Shown here in pieces: positions 28,237 through 37,773 of a stretch of 64,000 nucleotides of DNA. A program made the translations under genes and the position numbers. Location: positions 558,001 through 622,000 of the forward strand of contig JAMLIK010000001.1 of the NCBI GenBank assembly GCA_023954195.1. The letters are read 5' to 3'. Origin of the DNA: Xanthobacteraceae bacterium (GTDB taxonomy: Bacteria; Pseudomonadota; Alphaproteobacteria; Rhizobiales; Xanthobacteraceae). The notes beneath the pieces were generated by a model. It searched no databases. It saw only the letters and a program-made list of their open reading frames with translations, and was not told the origin of the DNA. Position 1 is the stretch's first letter; each line of letters starts with the position of its first letter.

Positions 28237-30273
28237 TCAGGCCGGCCGCGCGCTCATGGTCAGAAGGTCGTAGCGCGCGACCGGTTCGTCGTTCTGGTTC
28301 ACCACCTCGACGTCCCAGCGCACCTCGCCATATTCCGGCCGGCGCGCCGGCGACTTCTGCTTCACCGTCAGCCGCACCCGGATCACGTCGTCCGGCGAGA
28401 CCGGCTTGAGGAAACGCAGGTTGTCGAGGCCGTAATTCGCCAGCAGCGGACCCGGCGCCGGATCGACGAACAATCCCGCCGCGAACGACAGAATCAGATA
28501 GCCGTGCGCGACGCGGCCCGGAAAGAACGGGTTGGCCTTGGCCGCCGCCTCGTCCATGTGGGCGTAGAAGGTGTCGCCGGTGAAATGCGCGAAATGCTCG
28601 ATATCATCGAGGGTAATCGGCCGGCTGGCGGTCTCGATGGTGTCGCCGACGCGCAATTCGTTGAAGTTGCGCTTGAACGGATGCACTTCGGCATGCGGCG
28701 CGGGCGCGCCCTTCATCCAGGTGCCGGTCAGCGCCGAGAGCCGGCGCGGCGAGCCCTGCACCGCCGTGCGCTGCATGTAGTGATAGACCGCGCGCAGGCC
28801 GCCAAGCTCCTCGCCGCCGCCGGCGCGGCCGGGGCCGCCGTGCAGCAGCGACGGCAGCGGCGAGCCGTGACCGGTGGATTCCTTCGCGCAATCGCGATCG
28901 ACGATCAGCACGCGGCCGTGGAACGGCGCGATGCCGAGCACCACGGTTTCCGCCACCTTGTCGTCGTAAGTGAACAGCGACGCCACCAGACTGCCCTCGC
29001 CGCGCCGGATCAGTTCGATAGCCTCATCGAGACTGTCGTAAGCCATCACGGTCGCGACCGGCCCGAACGCCTCGGTGTCGTGAACGCGCTTCGCAGACTT
29101 GGGATCATGCGCGCGCAACAACACCGGCGCGATGAAGGCGCCGGCCTGCGTGTCGACGCCGCTCGCTTCGCAGCGGTCGGGATCGCCGGACACGATCTCG
29201 GCCTCGGCTTTCAACCTGACGATCTGGGCGCGCACGGCGTCGCGCTGCGCGCGGCTGACCAGGGGCCCCATCACCTTGTCCTCGCGGCGCGGATCACCCA
29301 GCCTCACCGCGCCGAGCGCGCCCTTTAGCGCGGCGATCACCGCGTCCTCTTGCGCGCGCGGCACCAGCACGCGGCGGATCGCGGTGCATTTCTGCCCGGT
29401 CTTCACCGTCATCTCGCGCGCCACCTCGCGCACGAACAGCTCGAATTCCGGCTGCGACGGATCGATGTCCGGCCCCAGCATCGCGGCATTCAATGAATCG
29501 CGCTCCGCGACGAAGCGGATCGAGTGTCTGGCGATGTTGGGATGGTTGCGCAGTTTTTCCGAGGTCTCGATCGAGCCGGTGAAGGCGACGACATCCTGCC
29601 CGCCGAGATGATCGAGCAAGTCGCCGGCCGGGCCGCAGATCAGTTGCAGGCTGCCCCGCGGCAACGCGCCGGATTCCTGCATCAGCCGCACCAAAGCCTC
29701 GGTGACATAGGCCGTCGCCGTCGCCGGCTTGGCGATCACCGGCACGCCTGCGAGAAACGCCGGGGCGAATTTTTCCAAAAGGCCCCAGCACGGAAAGTTG
29801 AAGGCGTTGATATGCACCGCGACGCCGTTGAGCGGCGAGAGAATGTGCTGGCCGACAAAACTGCCGCCCTTCGACAGCCCCTCCGCCTCGCCCTCGACCA
29901 CGAAGGGCGTCGCCGGAAGTTCGCGCCGCCCGCGCGAGGCATAGGCGGACAGCGTGCCGAGCCCGCCCTCGATATCGACGGCGTTGTCGCGGCGGCTCGC
30001 GCCGGTGTCGCCGGCGAGTTGATAGAGCTGTTCCTTGCGCTCCGACACATAGGCCGCGAGCGCCTTCAGCCGGTCGGTGCGCTGATGAAACGACAAGCCG
30101 CGCAACGCCGGCCCGCCGACCTCCCGCGCGTGTTTCACCATCGCGGCGAAATCGAGGGCGGCGCTGGAGGCCCGCGCCACGGTATGGCCGTCCACCGCGC
30201 TGACAATATCGACGAAGCCGCTCGGGGCCTCGACCCAAATGTCGCGCACGAGATTTTGCAAGGTGATGGTCAT
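28237..30273 (-). CDS. paaZ: PaaZ: oxepin-CoA hydrolase / 3-oxo-5,6-dehydrosuberyl-CoA semialdehyde dehydrogenase
   Basis: The roughly 678-residue bifunctional enzyme opens the seven-membered ring formed in aerobic phenylacetate breakdown and oxidises the resulting aldehyde. The N-terminal aldehyde dehydrogenase domain (about 1-520) has the glutamate in FVAERDSLN and the catalytic Cys near 296 in [11 protein letters not shown]. The C-terminal MaoC-type hydratase domain (about 540-678) has [21 protein letters not shown] and [14 protein letters not shown] 30273 follows GGGGAGGAG; a GTG one codon earlier is less likely. It is divergent from paaI-paaK, with a palindromic operator between. Confidence 0.95.
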   Translation of the reverse strand: MTITLQNLVRDIWVEAPSGFVDIVSAVDGHTVARASSAALDFAAMVKHAREVGGPALRGLSFHQRTDRLKALAAYVSERKEQLYQLAGDTGASRRDNAVDIEGGLGTLSAYASRGRRELPATPFVVEGEAEGLSKGGSFVGQHILSPLNGVAVHINAFNFPCWGLLEKFAPAFLAGVPVIAKPATATAYVTEALVRLMQESGALPRGSLQLICGPAGDLLDHLGGQDVVAFTGSIETSEKLRNHPNIARHSIRFVAERDSLNAAMLGPDIDPSQPEFELFVREVAREMTVKTGQKCTAIRRVLVPRAQEDAVIAALKGALGAVRLGDPRREDKVMGPLVSRAQRDAVRAQIVRLKAEAEIVSGDPDRCEASGVDTQAGAFIAPVLLRAHDPKSAKRVHDTEAFGPVATVMAYDSLDEAIELIRRGEGSLVASLFTYDDKVAETVVLGIAPFHGRVLIVDRDCAKESTGHGSPLPSLLHGGPGRAGGGEELGGLRAVYHYMQRTAVQGSPRRLSALTGTWMKGAPAPHAEVHPFKRNFNELRVGDTIETASRPITLDDIEHFAHFTGDTFYAHMDEAAAKANPFFPGRVAHGYLILSFAAGLFVDPAPGPLLANYGLDNLRFLKPVSPDDVIRVRLTVKQKSPARRPEYGEVRWDVEVVNQNDEPVARYDLLTMSARPA

Positions 30274-30322
30274 CACTCCTCCCCGCTCTCGGCCGTTGAC
30301 AGCGTGGCCGGTTGGGCTAATA

Positions 30323-30344
30323 ATTAACTGACCGATCGTTTAAT
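30323..30344. promoter_or_regulatory. 22-bp imperfect palindrome between paaZ and paaI (candidate TetR-type operator)
   Basis: The outer half-sites ATTAA and TTAAT are exact inverted copies and the core GACCGATCG is nearly symmetric; 16 of 22 positions match the reverse complement. It sits in the AT-rich part of the divergent promoter region. A related 22-bp palindrome lies beside the TetR gene at 37675-37696: both follow the pattern ATTRACY, eight bases, then roughly SKTYAAT. Confidence 0.7.
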
Positions 30345-30441
30345 TCAATAGGCTTGTGGCGGCAGGGTCGCCACCGGTCTTGCGGACGGCAAAGCCTGGT
30401 TTCGACATCGAAAGGCGGCCGCGCGATATCGGGAGGAGCGA

Positions 30442-30903
30442 TTGAGCACCACGACGACGCTGTCACCGGACGATCTGGCGCGCGCCTGCGCCGACGCGAT
30501 GTGGAAGGACGACAATGCCTCGCGCGGCCTCGGCATGGAGATCGTCGAGATCGGCGCCGGCCGCGCGGTGCTGGCGATGACGGTCAAGCCGGAGATGGTC
30601 AACGGCCATGGCATCGCCCATGGCGGCTTCATCTTCGCGCTGGCCGATTCCGCCTTCGCCTTCGCCTGCAATTCCTACAACGAACGCACGGTGGCGGCGC
30701 ACGGCAACATCTCCTTCATCCGCCCCGGCAAGCTCGGCGACCGGCTGGTGGCCAGCGCCCGCGAGATTTCGAAATCCGGCCGTTCCGGCATCTACGACAT
30801 CCGCGTCACCGCCGACGGCGGCGCGGTGATCGCCGAACTGCGCGGTTATTCCCGCGCCATCGGCGGCGCGATGGTCGACGCCGCGCCGGACAAAGCCTCT
30901 TAA
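30442..30903 (+). CDS. paaI: PaaI: acyl-CoA thioesterase of phenylacetate catabolism
   Basis: The 153-residue hotdog-fold thioesterase clears stalled CoA thioesters, such as ring-hydroxylated phenylacetyl-CoA, that would trap CoA. The motif MVNGHGIAHGGFIFALADSAFAFACNSYNE contains the catalytic region with its conserved Asp and Gly-Gly. The start is a TTG at 30442, six bases after a strong GGGAGGAG; no ATG is better placed. It is followed 17 bases later by paaK, forming a two-gene unit divergent from paaZ. Confidence 0.92.
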   Translation: MSTTTTLSPDDLARACADAMWKDDNASRGLGMEIVEIGAGRAVLAMTVKPEMVNGHGIAHGGFIFALADSAFAFACNSYNERTVAAHGNISFIRPGKLGDRLVASAREISKSGRSGIYDIRVTADGGAVIAELRGYSRAIGGAMVDAAPDKAS

Positions 30904-30920
30904 CGACCAGGACGACAGTG

Positions 30921-32252
30921 ATGGCCTCCCCCGACACGCTTTCGAAAACCGCCGACGGCCTGGTGCTGGATGCCGCCGAGCGCGCCTCGCGCGACGAGAT
31001 CATGGCGTTGCAGACCAAGCGCCTCGCCTGGTCGCTGCGGCACGCCTACGACAACGTCGCGCATTATAAGAAGGCGTTCGACGCTCACGGCGTCCATCCG
31101 TCCGACTTCAAGCAACTGTCCGACCTCGCCAAGTTTCCCTTCACGGTGAAGACGGATCTGCGCGACAACTACCCGTTCAACATGTTCGCGGTGCCACGCG
31201 AGCAACTGGTGCGGGTCCACGCTTCCTCCGGCACCACCGGCAAGCCGATCGTGGTCGGCTACACCGCCGCCGACATCGAGATCTGGTCCGACGTGATGGC
31301 GCGCTCGATCCGCGCCGCCGGCGGCCGCAAGGGCATGATCCTGCACAACGCCTATGGCTACGGCCTGTTCACCGGCGGGCTGGGCGCGCATTACGGCGGC
31401 GAGCGGCTCGGCTGCACTGTCGTTCCCGTCTCCGGCGGCATGACCGAGCGGCAGGTGCAGCTCATCAACGATTTCAAGCCGGACATCATCATGGTGACGC
31501 CGAGCTACATGCTGGCGATCCTCGACGAGTTCGGCCACCAGGGTCTCGACCCGCGAAAATGCTCGCTGAAGTTCGGCATCTTCGGCGCCGAGCCATGGAC
31601 CAACGCCATGCGCCGCGAGATCGAGCACGCCTTCGACATGGACGCCACCGACATCTACGGCCTGTCGGAGGTGATCGGCCCCGGCGTCGCCCAGGAATGC
31701 GTCGAGACCAAGGACGGCCTGCACATCTGGGAGGACCACTTCTATCCCGAGATCATCGATCCGGAGACCGGCGCGGTGCTGCCCGACGGCGAGAACGGCG
31801 AACTGGTGTTCACCTCGCTCACCAAGCAGGGTTTTCCGATCATCCGCTATCGCACCCGCGACCTGTCGCGGCTCCTGCCCGGCACGGCGCGGCCGGGGAT
31901 GCGGCGGATGGAGAAAGTCACCGGCCGTTCCGACGACATGATCATCCTGCGCGGCGTCAACGTGTTCCCGACCCAGATCGAGGAAATCCTGCTCGCCACC
32001 GAGGGCTGCGGCGGCCACTTCCAGATCGAACTGACGCGCGAGGGCCGCATGGACGAGATGACGATCCTGGCGGAGGCGCGGCCGGAAAGCTGGGACGGCG
32101 TCGGCCTGGTCACGCATGCCCGGCAGATCGTCACCCACATCAAGAACACCATCGGCATTTCCAGCAAGGTCACTATCGTCGCCCCGGACTCGCTGGCGCG
32201 CTCGCAGGGCAAGGCCCGGCGGGTCTACGACAAGCGGCCGAAGGACGACTGA
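30921..32252 (+). CDS. paaK: PaaK: phenylacetate-CoA ligase
   Basis: This 443-residue adenylate-forming enzyme activates phenylacetate with ATP and CoA, the first step of the pathway. It shows the AMP-binding loop VHASSGTTGKP, the GAEPWTNAMR and YGLSEVIGPGV motifs, the hinge aspartate region YRTRDLSRLLPG and the C-terminal GRSDDMIILRGVNVFPTQIEE. ATG 30921 is inside a longer open frame whose upstream part is antisense-like noise across paaI. It ends at 32252 before a repeat-filled gap. Confidence 0.95.
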   Translation: MASPDTLSKTADGLVLDAAERASRDEIMALQTKRLAWSLRHAYDNVAHYKKAFDAHGVHPSDFKQLSDLAKFPFTVKTDLRDNYPFNMFAVPREQLVRVHASSGTTGKPIVVGYTAADIEIWSDVMARSIRAAGGRKGMILHNAYGYGLFTGGLGAHYGGERLGCTVVPVSGGMTERQVQLINDFKPDIIMVTPSYMLAILDEFGHQGLDPRKCSLKFGIFGAEPWTNAMRREIEHAFDMDATDIYGLSEVIGPGVAQECVETKDGLHIWEDHFYPEIIDPETGAVLPDGENGELVFTSLTKQGFPIIRYRTRDLSRLLPGTARPGMRRMEKVTGRSDDMIILRGVNVFPTQIEEILLATEGCGGHFQIELTREGRMDEMTILAEARPESWDGVGLVTHARQIVTHIKNTIGISSKVTIVAPDSLARSQGKARRVYDKRPKDD

Positions 32253-32277
32253 TTGATTTGATCGGTGATGCTTGGCG

Positions 32278-32311
32278 TCGTCCCCGCGCAGGCGAGGACC
32301 CAGACCCCCCT
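32278..32311. repeat. Partial family B repeat arm
   Basis: CGTCGTCCCCGCGCAGGCGA followed by GGACCCAGACCCCC matches the left arm of family B, but no right arm follows; the copy is cut off by the next repeat. Confidence 0.7.
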
Positions 32312-32324
32312 GGCGCACGAAAAC

Positions 32325-32428
32325 CGTTATGCTCCGCGAAGGCGGAGCATCCAGTATGCCGTGCCGGATCGGATTTCCCACGCGTTCGCACGAAATACTG
32401 GATCGTCCGCCTTCGCGGACGATGACGG
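32325..32428. repeat. Palindromic repeat, third family (family C)
   Basis: The left arm CGTTATGCTCCGCGAAGGCG plus GAGCATCCAGTA pairs with TACTGGATCGTCC and GCCTTCGCGGACGATGACGG at the right. Each arm also holds its own small hairpin (CTCCGCGAAGGCGGAG and GTCCGCCTTCGCGGAC). It lies in the convergent gap between paaK and paaE. Confidence 0.85.
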
Positions 32429-32540
32429 CTCATTTCCAATTTGACTCCGAGGTGCAAGCGGAAAGGAATCCGCGCGCCCCAAGGATGGCTGCTTCCGCTT
32501 CAACCGCACTCCGATGTGTCAGCGGCGAATGAGTCCACCC

Positions 32541-33617
32541 TCACACCTGATCGTAATCGATCACCACCTTCGCCGATGTCGGGTGCGCCTGGCAGGTCAG
32601 GATGTATCCCTTCTCCAGCTCCCACGGCTCCAGCGAATAGTTGAGATCCATCACCGCCTCGCCTTCCACCAGCCTGGCGCGGCAGGTCGAGCACATGCCG
32701 CCCTTGCAGGCGAACGGCAGATCCATGCCGGCGCGCAACGCGGCGTCGAGGATCGCCTCGCCTTCCGCCACCGGCACGTCGCGACGCTTGCCGTCGATGA
32801 TTAGCGAGGCGACGGCTTTCGGCGGCGCGCCCTCGGCCACCACGGCCTTCGGCCGCGCCTTGCCGCCGAACTCGGAGACGAAGCGCTCGACATGGACGCG
32901 CTCGGGCGCGATGCCGATCTCGCGGCAGGTCGCCTCGATCCGTTCGCTCATGGCAACCGGGCCGCAGACGAACACGTGATCGACGCTTTCGGCCGGCACC
33001 AGCCAGCGCAGCAGCAGGCGCACTTTTTCGGCGTCGAGCCGGCCGTGCAGGACCGGAATGTCCTGCTCCTCCTGCGAGATGACATGAAACACCGACAACC
33101 GCTCGATATAGCGGTCCTTCAATTCCTCCAGCGCCTCGCGGAAGATGATGCCGTCGGTGGTGCGGTTGCCGTAGAACAGGAAGAAGCGGCTGTGGGGCTC
33201 GCGCGCCAGCACGCCGCGAATGATCGACAGGATCGGCGTGATGCCGGAGCCGGCGGCGAAACCGACATGGATGCGCGCCTCCTCTGGCGCCGGCGCGACG
33301 CCGAAGCGGCCGGTTGGCGTCATCACGTCGAGCGCGTCGCCCGGCTTCAGGTCCTCGGCCGCCCAGCTTGAGAACGCGCCGCCATCTACACGCTTGATAG
33401 CGATGCGCAACTCGCCGTCATCCGGTCCCGAGCAGATCGAATAGGAGCGCCGCACCTCCTCGCCGTCCATCGCGGTGCGCAAGGTCAGGTACTGGCCCGG
33501 CGTGAAAGCATAATCGTCCGCGAGGTCTTGCGGAATCGCGAAGGTCAGCGAGATCGCGTCGTTGGCCTCGCGGCGCAGGTTGTCGACGGCGAGACGGTGA
33601 AAACGGGGTGTGGCCAT
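32541..33617 (-). CDS. paaE: PaaE: phenylacetyl-CoA epoxidase reductase subunit
   Basis: This 358-residue reductase passes electrons from NADPH to the PaaABC di-iron epoxidase. It has an N-terminal FAD domain (FTPGQYLTLR and RRSYSICSGP), a nucleotide-binding domain (FAAGSGITPILSII and the late VFVCGPVAMSE) and a C-terminal plant-type 2Fe-2S domain with the cysteines of FACKGGMCSTCRA and the fourth in LTCQAHP. ATG 33617 begins MATPRFHRL; the 35-residue upstream extension is only the translation of a palindromic repeat. It is the last gene of the paaABCDE unit. Confidence 0.94.
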   Translation of the reverse strand: MATPRFHRLAVDNLRREANDAISLTFAIPQDLADDYAFTPGQYLTLRTAMDGEEVRRSYSICSGPDDGELRIAIKRVDGGAFSSWAAEDLKPGDALDVMTPTGRFGVAPAPEEARIHVGFAAGSGITPILSIIRGVLAREPHSRFFLFYGNRTTDGIIFREALEELKDRYIERLSVFHVISQEEQDIPVLHGRLDAEKVRLLLRWLVPAESVDHVFVCGPVAMSERIEATCREIGIAPERVHVERFVSEFGGKARPKAVVAEGAPPKAVASLIIDGKRRDVPVAEGEAILDAALRAGMDLPFACKGGMCSTCRARLVEGEAVMDLNYSLEPWELEKGYILTCQAHPTSAKVVIDYDQV

Positions 33618-33643
33618 GGCGTGCTCGCTCCGATTCCGTTTCT

Positions 33644-33727
33644 CGTCATTGCGAGCGAAGCGAAGCAATCCAGAAAGCCGCAAGGAAAGACTGGATTGCT
33701 TCGTCGCTGACGCTCCTCGCAACGACG
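33644..33727. repeat. Palindromic repeat, family A (short form), between paaD and paaE
   Basis: CGTCATTGCGAGCGAAGCGA and GCAATCCAG pair with CTGGATTGC and GACGCTCCTCGCAACGACGA. It fills most of the 129-base gap inside the epoxidase operon. Confidence 0.9.
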
Positions 33728-33746
33728 AATGGTGATGGTTATGATA

Positions 33747-34250
33747 CTAGTGACACTTGAAGTAATCGAACGGCTCGCGGCAACTGTTGCAGCGCCACAG
33801 CGCCTTGCAGGAAGTCGAGCCGAATTCCGACAGCGTCGCGGTGTCGGTCGAGCCGCATTGCGGGCACGCCACCTCCTCGACGCCGAACAGCGCGCGGCGG
33901 CCGCCGCCCGGCCGCGGCGGGGCGATGCCGTAGTCGCGCAGCTTGCGGCGGCCGTCGTCGCTCATCCAGTCGGTGGTCCAGGCCGGCGACAGCACCGTGC
34001 GCACCACCGGCCTGCCCAAGCCGGCGCGCTCCAATGCCAACTCGATTTCGACCGCGATCATGTTCATGGCCGGACACCCCGAATAAGTCGGGGTGATCGC
34101 CACCTCGATCTCCCCGTCACGGATCGAGACGTCGCGCAGCACGCCGAGATCGGCGATGGTCAGGACCGGAATTTCCGGATCGACCACCTGCGCGGCGGCG
34201 TCCCACGCGCGCCTTCGCAACTCGGTGTCGCTGGCCGCGCCGTTCACCAT
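33747..34250 (-). CDS. paaD: PaaD: phenylacetyl-CoA epoxidase assembly protein
   Basis: The 167-residue protein has an N-terminal MIP18/DUF59-type domain (VVDPEIPVLTIADLGVLRDV and TPTYSGCPAMNMI) and a C-terminal zinc-ribbon-like region with CPQCG, SCKALWRCNSC and a final FKCH. It probably helps assemble or deliver iron to the epoxidase and is not a catalytic subunit. ATG 34250 overlaps the paaC end by seven bases; the longer open frame to 34574 is inside paaC in another frame and is rejected. Confidence 0.93.
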   Translation of the reverse strand: MVNGAASDTELRRRAWDAAAQVVDPEIPVLTIADLGVLRDVSIRDGEIEVAITPTYSGCPAMNMIAVEIELALERAGLGRPVVRTVLSPAWTTDWMSDDGRRKLRDYGIAPPRPGGGRRALFGVEEVACPQCGSTDTATLSEFGSTSCKALWRCNSCREPFDYFKCH

Positions 34251-35020
34251 GAGGCCCCCGGAAAGGAACGCTGCATCGACTGCAATTCGCTGAGCAGATG
34301 GCCGAGATGCTCGCTGTGATGGCCGATGCGCCCGCCCTTCTGCATCCAGTCGTTGGCGGGCCGCGCCAGCGTCGCCTCGCCGAGTACCCCCGCCACCGTC
34401 TTGAGCCATTGTCCGCGCAACGTCTCGGGATCGATCGCGACGCCGGCGTCGATCAGCGCGCGCTCGCTGTCGTCGACCGTGAACATCTCGCCGGTGAACG
34501 ACCACAAATCCTCGATGGCGGTTTGCGCGCGGGCGTGGCTTTCCTCGGTGCCGTCGCCGAGCCGCACCATCCATTCCGACGCATGACGCAGGTGATAGGC
34601 GCTTTCCTTTTCCGATTTCGCGGCGATGGCCGCGAGGGTTGCGTCGCGCGACGCCGTCATTGTGCGCCAGTAGGGATCGGCGAAGGCGGAATAGAAAAAC
34701 TGCCGCGTCATGGTGCGGGCGAAATCGCCGTTCTGCTGCTCGACCAGCAGCAGATTGCGATATTGTCGAACGTCGCGCAGGTAAGCGAGCTTGTCCTCGT
34801 CGTTATCCCTGCCCTCGACCTTCGCGGCGTAACTGTAAAGTTCGCGCGCCTGGCCCAGCAGGTCGAGCGCGATATTGGCAAGCGCCATGTCTTCTTCCAG
34901 CATCGGCGCGTGGCCGCACCATTCCGACAGGCGATGGCCGAGCACCAGCGCGTCGTCGGCGCGTCGCAGCGCATAGAGCACCAGTGGCGTTTCGGAAACT
35001 TGAATCGAAGCTGCGGTCAT
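34244..35020 (-). CDS. paaC: PaaC: phenylacetyl-CoA epoxidase structural subunit
   Basis: The 258-residue ferritin-like helical protein is the non-catalytic partner of PaaA. It shows LVLGHRLSEWCGHAPMLEEDMALANIALDLLG and the long helix KSEKESAYHLRHASEWMVRLGDGTEES. The diagnostic end GGRIGHHSEHLGHLLSELQSMQRSFPGA is present. I chose ATG 35020; a TTG at 35041 would add seven residues. It overlaps paaD by seven bases, and 181 bases with a palindromic repeat separate it from paaB. Confidence 0.94.
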   Translation of the reverse strand: MTAASIQVSETPLVLYALRRADDALVLGHRLSEWCGHAPMLEEDMALANIALDLLGQARELYSYAAKVEGRDNDEDKLAYLRDVRQYRNLLLVEQQNGDFARTMTRQFFYSAFADPYWRTMTASRDATLAAIAAKSEKESAYHLRHASEWMVRLGDGTEESHARAQTAIEDLWSFTGEMFTVDDSERALIDAGVAIDPETLRGQWLKTVAGVLGEATLARPANDWMQKGGRIGHHSEHLGHLLSELQSMQRSFPGASW

Positions 35021-35053
35021 CGGCGCACCTGTCTTGTGCAATCATTTCAACGC

Positions 35054-35172
35054 CGTCATTGCGGGGAGCGTGAGCCCCGAAGCAATCCAGTCCTTGCCTC
35101 GGGCCTCTGGATTGCTTCGCGGAGCCTGTGCTCGGACGGCGCGGAGCGCCGATCCGTGTGCTCGCAATGACG
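35054..35172. repeat. Palindromic repeat, family A (long form), between paaB and paaC
   Basis: CGTCATTGCGGGGAGCGTGA and GCAATCCAG pair with CTGGATTGC and CTCGCAATGACGG; the right arm holds GGAGCCTGTGCTCGGACGGC and GCGGAGCGCCGATCC, a local hairpin shared with other long-form copies. Confidence 0.9.
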
Positions 35173-35201
35173 GCCTCTTTCGGTCCGCGCGCGAAGCGCG
35201 A

Positions 35202-35489
35202 TCACATATGCCCGACTTCTTCCGGCACCTCGTAGAACGTCGGATGCCGGTAGATCTTGGATTCCGCCGGCTCGAACATCATGCCCTTGTCGGCGGGATC
35301 GGACGCGGTGATGGCGCTGGAGGGCACGACCCAGATCGAAAGCCCCTCGCCGCGCCGGGTGTAGATATCACGCGCCGCCTGCAACGCCAGCGTCGCGTCG
35401 GCGGCGTGCAGCGAGCCGCAATGCTTGTGCGCGAGGCCGTTGCGGCTGCGGATGAAGACTTCCCAGAGCGGTGTGTTCGGTGTCGTCAT
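35202..35489 (-). CDS. paaB: PaaB: phenylacetyl-CoA epoxidase small subunit
   Basis: This 95-residue protein bridges the PaaAC heterodimers. The family sequence LWEVFIRSRNGLAHKHCGSLHAADATLALQAARDIYTRRGEG is followed by SIWVVPSSAITASDP and the late KIYRHPTFYEVPEEVGHM. I chose ATG 35489 because CAGGAGA lies six bases upstream; the ATG at 35507 has no comparable site. It is the second gene of paaABCDE. Confidence 0.94.
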   Translation of the reverse strand: MTTPNTPLWEVFIRSRNGLAHKHCGSLHAADATLALQAARDIYTRRGEGLSIWVVPSSAITASDPADKGMMFEPAESKIYRHPTFYEVPEEVGHM

Positions 35490-35520
35490 CGAAATCTCCT
35501 GACGCATGGAAATCTAATTC

Positions 35521-35639
35521 CGTCATTGCGAGCACCCGGATCGGCGCTCCGCGCCGTCCGAGCACAGGCTCCGCGACGCAATCCAGTCTTGCTTCGTGAC
35601 TTCTGAATTGCTTCGTCGCTGTCGCCCTCGCAATAACGG
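35521..35639. repeat. Palindromic repeat, family A (long form), between paaA and paaB
   Basis: CGTCATTGCGAGCACCCGGA on the left and CGCCCTCGCAATAACGGC on the right are the outer arms; GCAATCCAG and a changed CTGAATTGC form the inner pair. It lies in the opposite orientation to the copy at 35054-35172, as shown by the hairpin GGCGCTCCGCGCCG being on its left side. Confidence 0.88.
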
Positions 35640-35644
35640 CGTTG

Positions 35645-36637
<993 letters not shown>

Positions 36638-36664
36638 AGGCCGCCTCCCTGATGTGTTGCGGCT

Positions 36665-36692
36665 AATATATAACAAAAAAAATTCCAGACAA
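36665..36692 (-). promoter_or_regulatory. Candidate sigma-70-type promoter of paaABCDE
   Basis: Reading the minus strand, TTGTCT (36692-36687) and TATATT (36670-36665) are separated by 16 bases, about 28 bases before the ribosome-binding site of paaA. The surroundings are strikingly AT-rich compared with the genes on either side. Confidence 0.6.
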
Positions 36693-36699
36693 GGAATTT
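36680..36699. promoter_or_regulatory. Perfect 7-bp inverted repeat over the paaA -35 box
   Basis: AAATTCC and GGAATTT flank a six-base spacer that contains the putative -35 hexamer. A repressor bound here would block RNA polymerase. A second palindrome, TAACATGTTA, lies at 36703-36712 and overlaps the end of paaX. PaaX is the obvious candidate ligand by position, but the sequence does not prove it. Confidence 0.6.
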
Positions 36700-36709
36700 C
36701 TGTAACATG

Positions 36710-37582
36710 TTAAATTTGGTCGTCGAACCGCCCGTCCAGTTCCGCACCGGCCGGCGGCAAAGCGCCGGCGGCGCTCACGCCGTTGCGATCCAGCCATTGT
36801 TCGGAGGCCGGAATCAGCCGGCGATAGAGATCGGCGCAGAGCGCCCGCGCCGGCTTGCCCGGCCAATCCTCCGGCAACAGGCTGCCCGGCAGCAGCGGAT
36901 CGCGCAGCACCACCCGGCGGTAGTGATGGATCAGGAGGATGCGCGCGGTGAAGGCGTCGGCGTCGGACAGGGCCGCGCGCCGCGCCAACGCATCGCGCAG
37001 CGGCGCGAAGGTTTTCATGAAGCGCTGATAGGCGTCCGCGGTGAGGTGCAGCGGCCAGCTTTCGCTGAGCAGCCGCCGGCCGCTGTCGTCCTCCGCCGAC
37101 ACCTCCAGCCGGATCGCGCCGGCCGCCTCGACCGGCACCGGCACGCCCGAGGGCGCGACGAACACGCCGGCGAGCGGGCTGCCGAAGCCGGCGGCGCGTA
37201 GCGCCTCGCGGGCCGAATCGCGATTAGCCCCGTTGCCGAGCAGCAGCAGTTCGAAACGCCCGGTCCAGTCGGAAGGCTGTGGGTTGTAGACGTGGCGCAC
37301 CGCCGCATCGAAGGTCTCGCGGCCCTTGTCGGCCAGCCGGTAAAAGCTGTTGCGGCCGATCCGGGTCCGCTCGAACCAGCCGTCGGAGGCAAGCCGCGAC
37401 ATCGCGGTGCGCACCACGCCGCCGTCGATGTCGAGCAACGCGAAGAACGCCAGCAGCGTGCCGAGTCCGACCGAGCCGCCGCGCGGCACGATGGCGTCGC
37501 CGAACAGCGTGACGGCGATGGAGCCGGTGCGCGAGGGTTCGCGCCGGAGCTGATCGAGAATGCGGGCAAGCGGCTGGGGCAT
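36710..37582 (-). CDS. paaX: PaaX-family transcriptional regulator
   Basis: This 290-residue regulator matches PaaX repressors, which respond to phenylacetyl-CoA. An N-terminal winged-helix region contains VPRGGSVGLGTLLAFFALLDIDGGVVRTAMSRLASDGWFERTRIGRNSFYRL; the C-terminal part has ADLYRRLIPASEQWLDRNG. It lies just upstream of paaA on the same strand and its stop is inside the paaA promoter region, so read-through into paaA is possible. It is divergent from a TetR-type gene. PaaX proteins usually repress paa operons; that role is inferred here. Confidence 0.92.
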   Translation of the reverse strand: MPQPLARILDQLRREPSRTGSIAVTLFGDAIVPRGGSVGLGTLLAFFALLDIDGGVVRTAMSRLASDGWFERTRIGRNSFYRLADKGRETFDAAVRHVYNPQPSDWTGRFELLLLGNGANRDSAREALRAAGFGSPLAGVFVAPSGVPVPVEAAGAIRLEVSAEDDSGRRLLSESWPLHLTADAYQRFMKTFAPLRDALARRAALSDADAFTARILLIHHYRRVVLRDPLLPGSLLPEDWPGKPARALCADLYRRLIPASEQWLDRNGVSAAGALPPAGAELDGRFDDQI

Positions 37583-37674
37583 CTGATGCCGGCATAGCCT
37601 GTTTCGATCGTGCCGGCCACCGGCGCCAGCGCCGTTCCGTTCGAAAACGCCTTGGACGGCGTCGCCGGATTATA

Positions 37675-37696
37675 ATTGACCAATTGGACGGTCAAT
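37675..37696. promoter_or_regulatory. 22-bp palindrome between paaX and the TetR gene
   Basis: ATTGACC and GGTCAAT form a perfect 7-bp inverted repeat with eight bases between. The element is about 78 bases before the TetR start and 93 before the paaX start. It agrees at 13 of 22 positions with the paaZ/paaI palindrome at 30323-30344, including the outer ATT..AC and the CG.T.AAT end. Autoregulation by the TetR protein is the natural reading. Confidence 0.7.
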
Positions 37697-37773
37697 GCGA
37701 AGTTGCCGCCCGAACCGGCGACCATTTCCGGCTACGACCCCATCGGCCAGAGGCCCAAGGACATCAGACTTGC

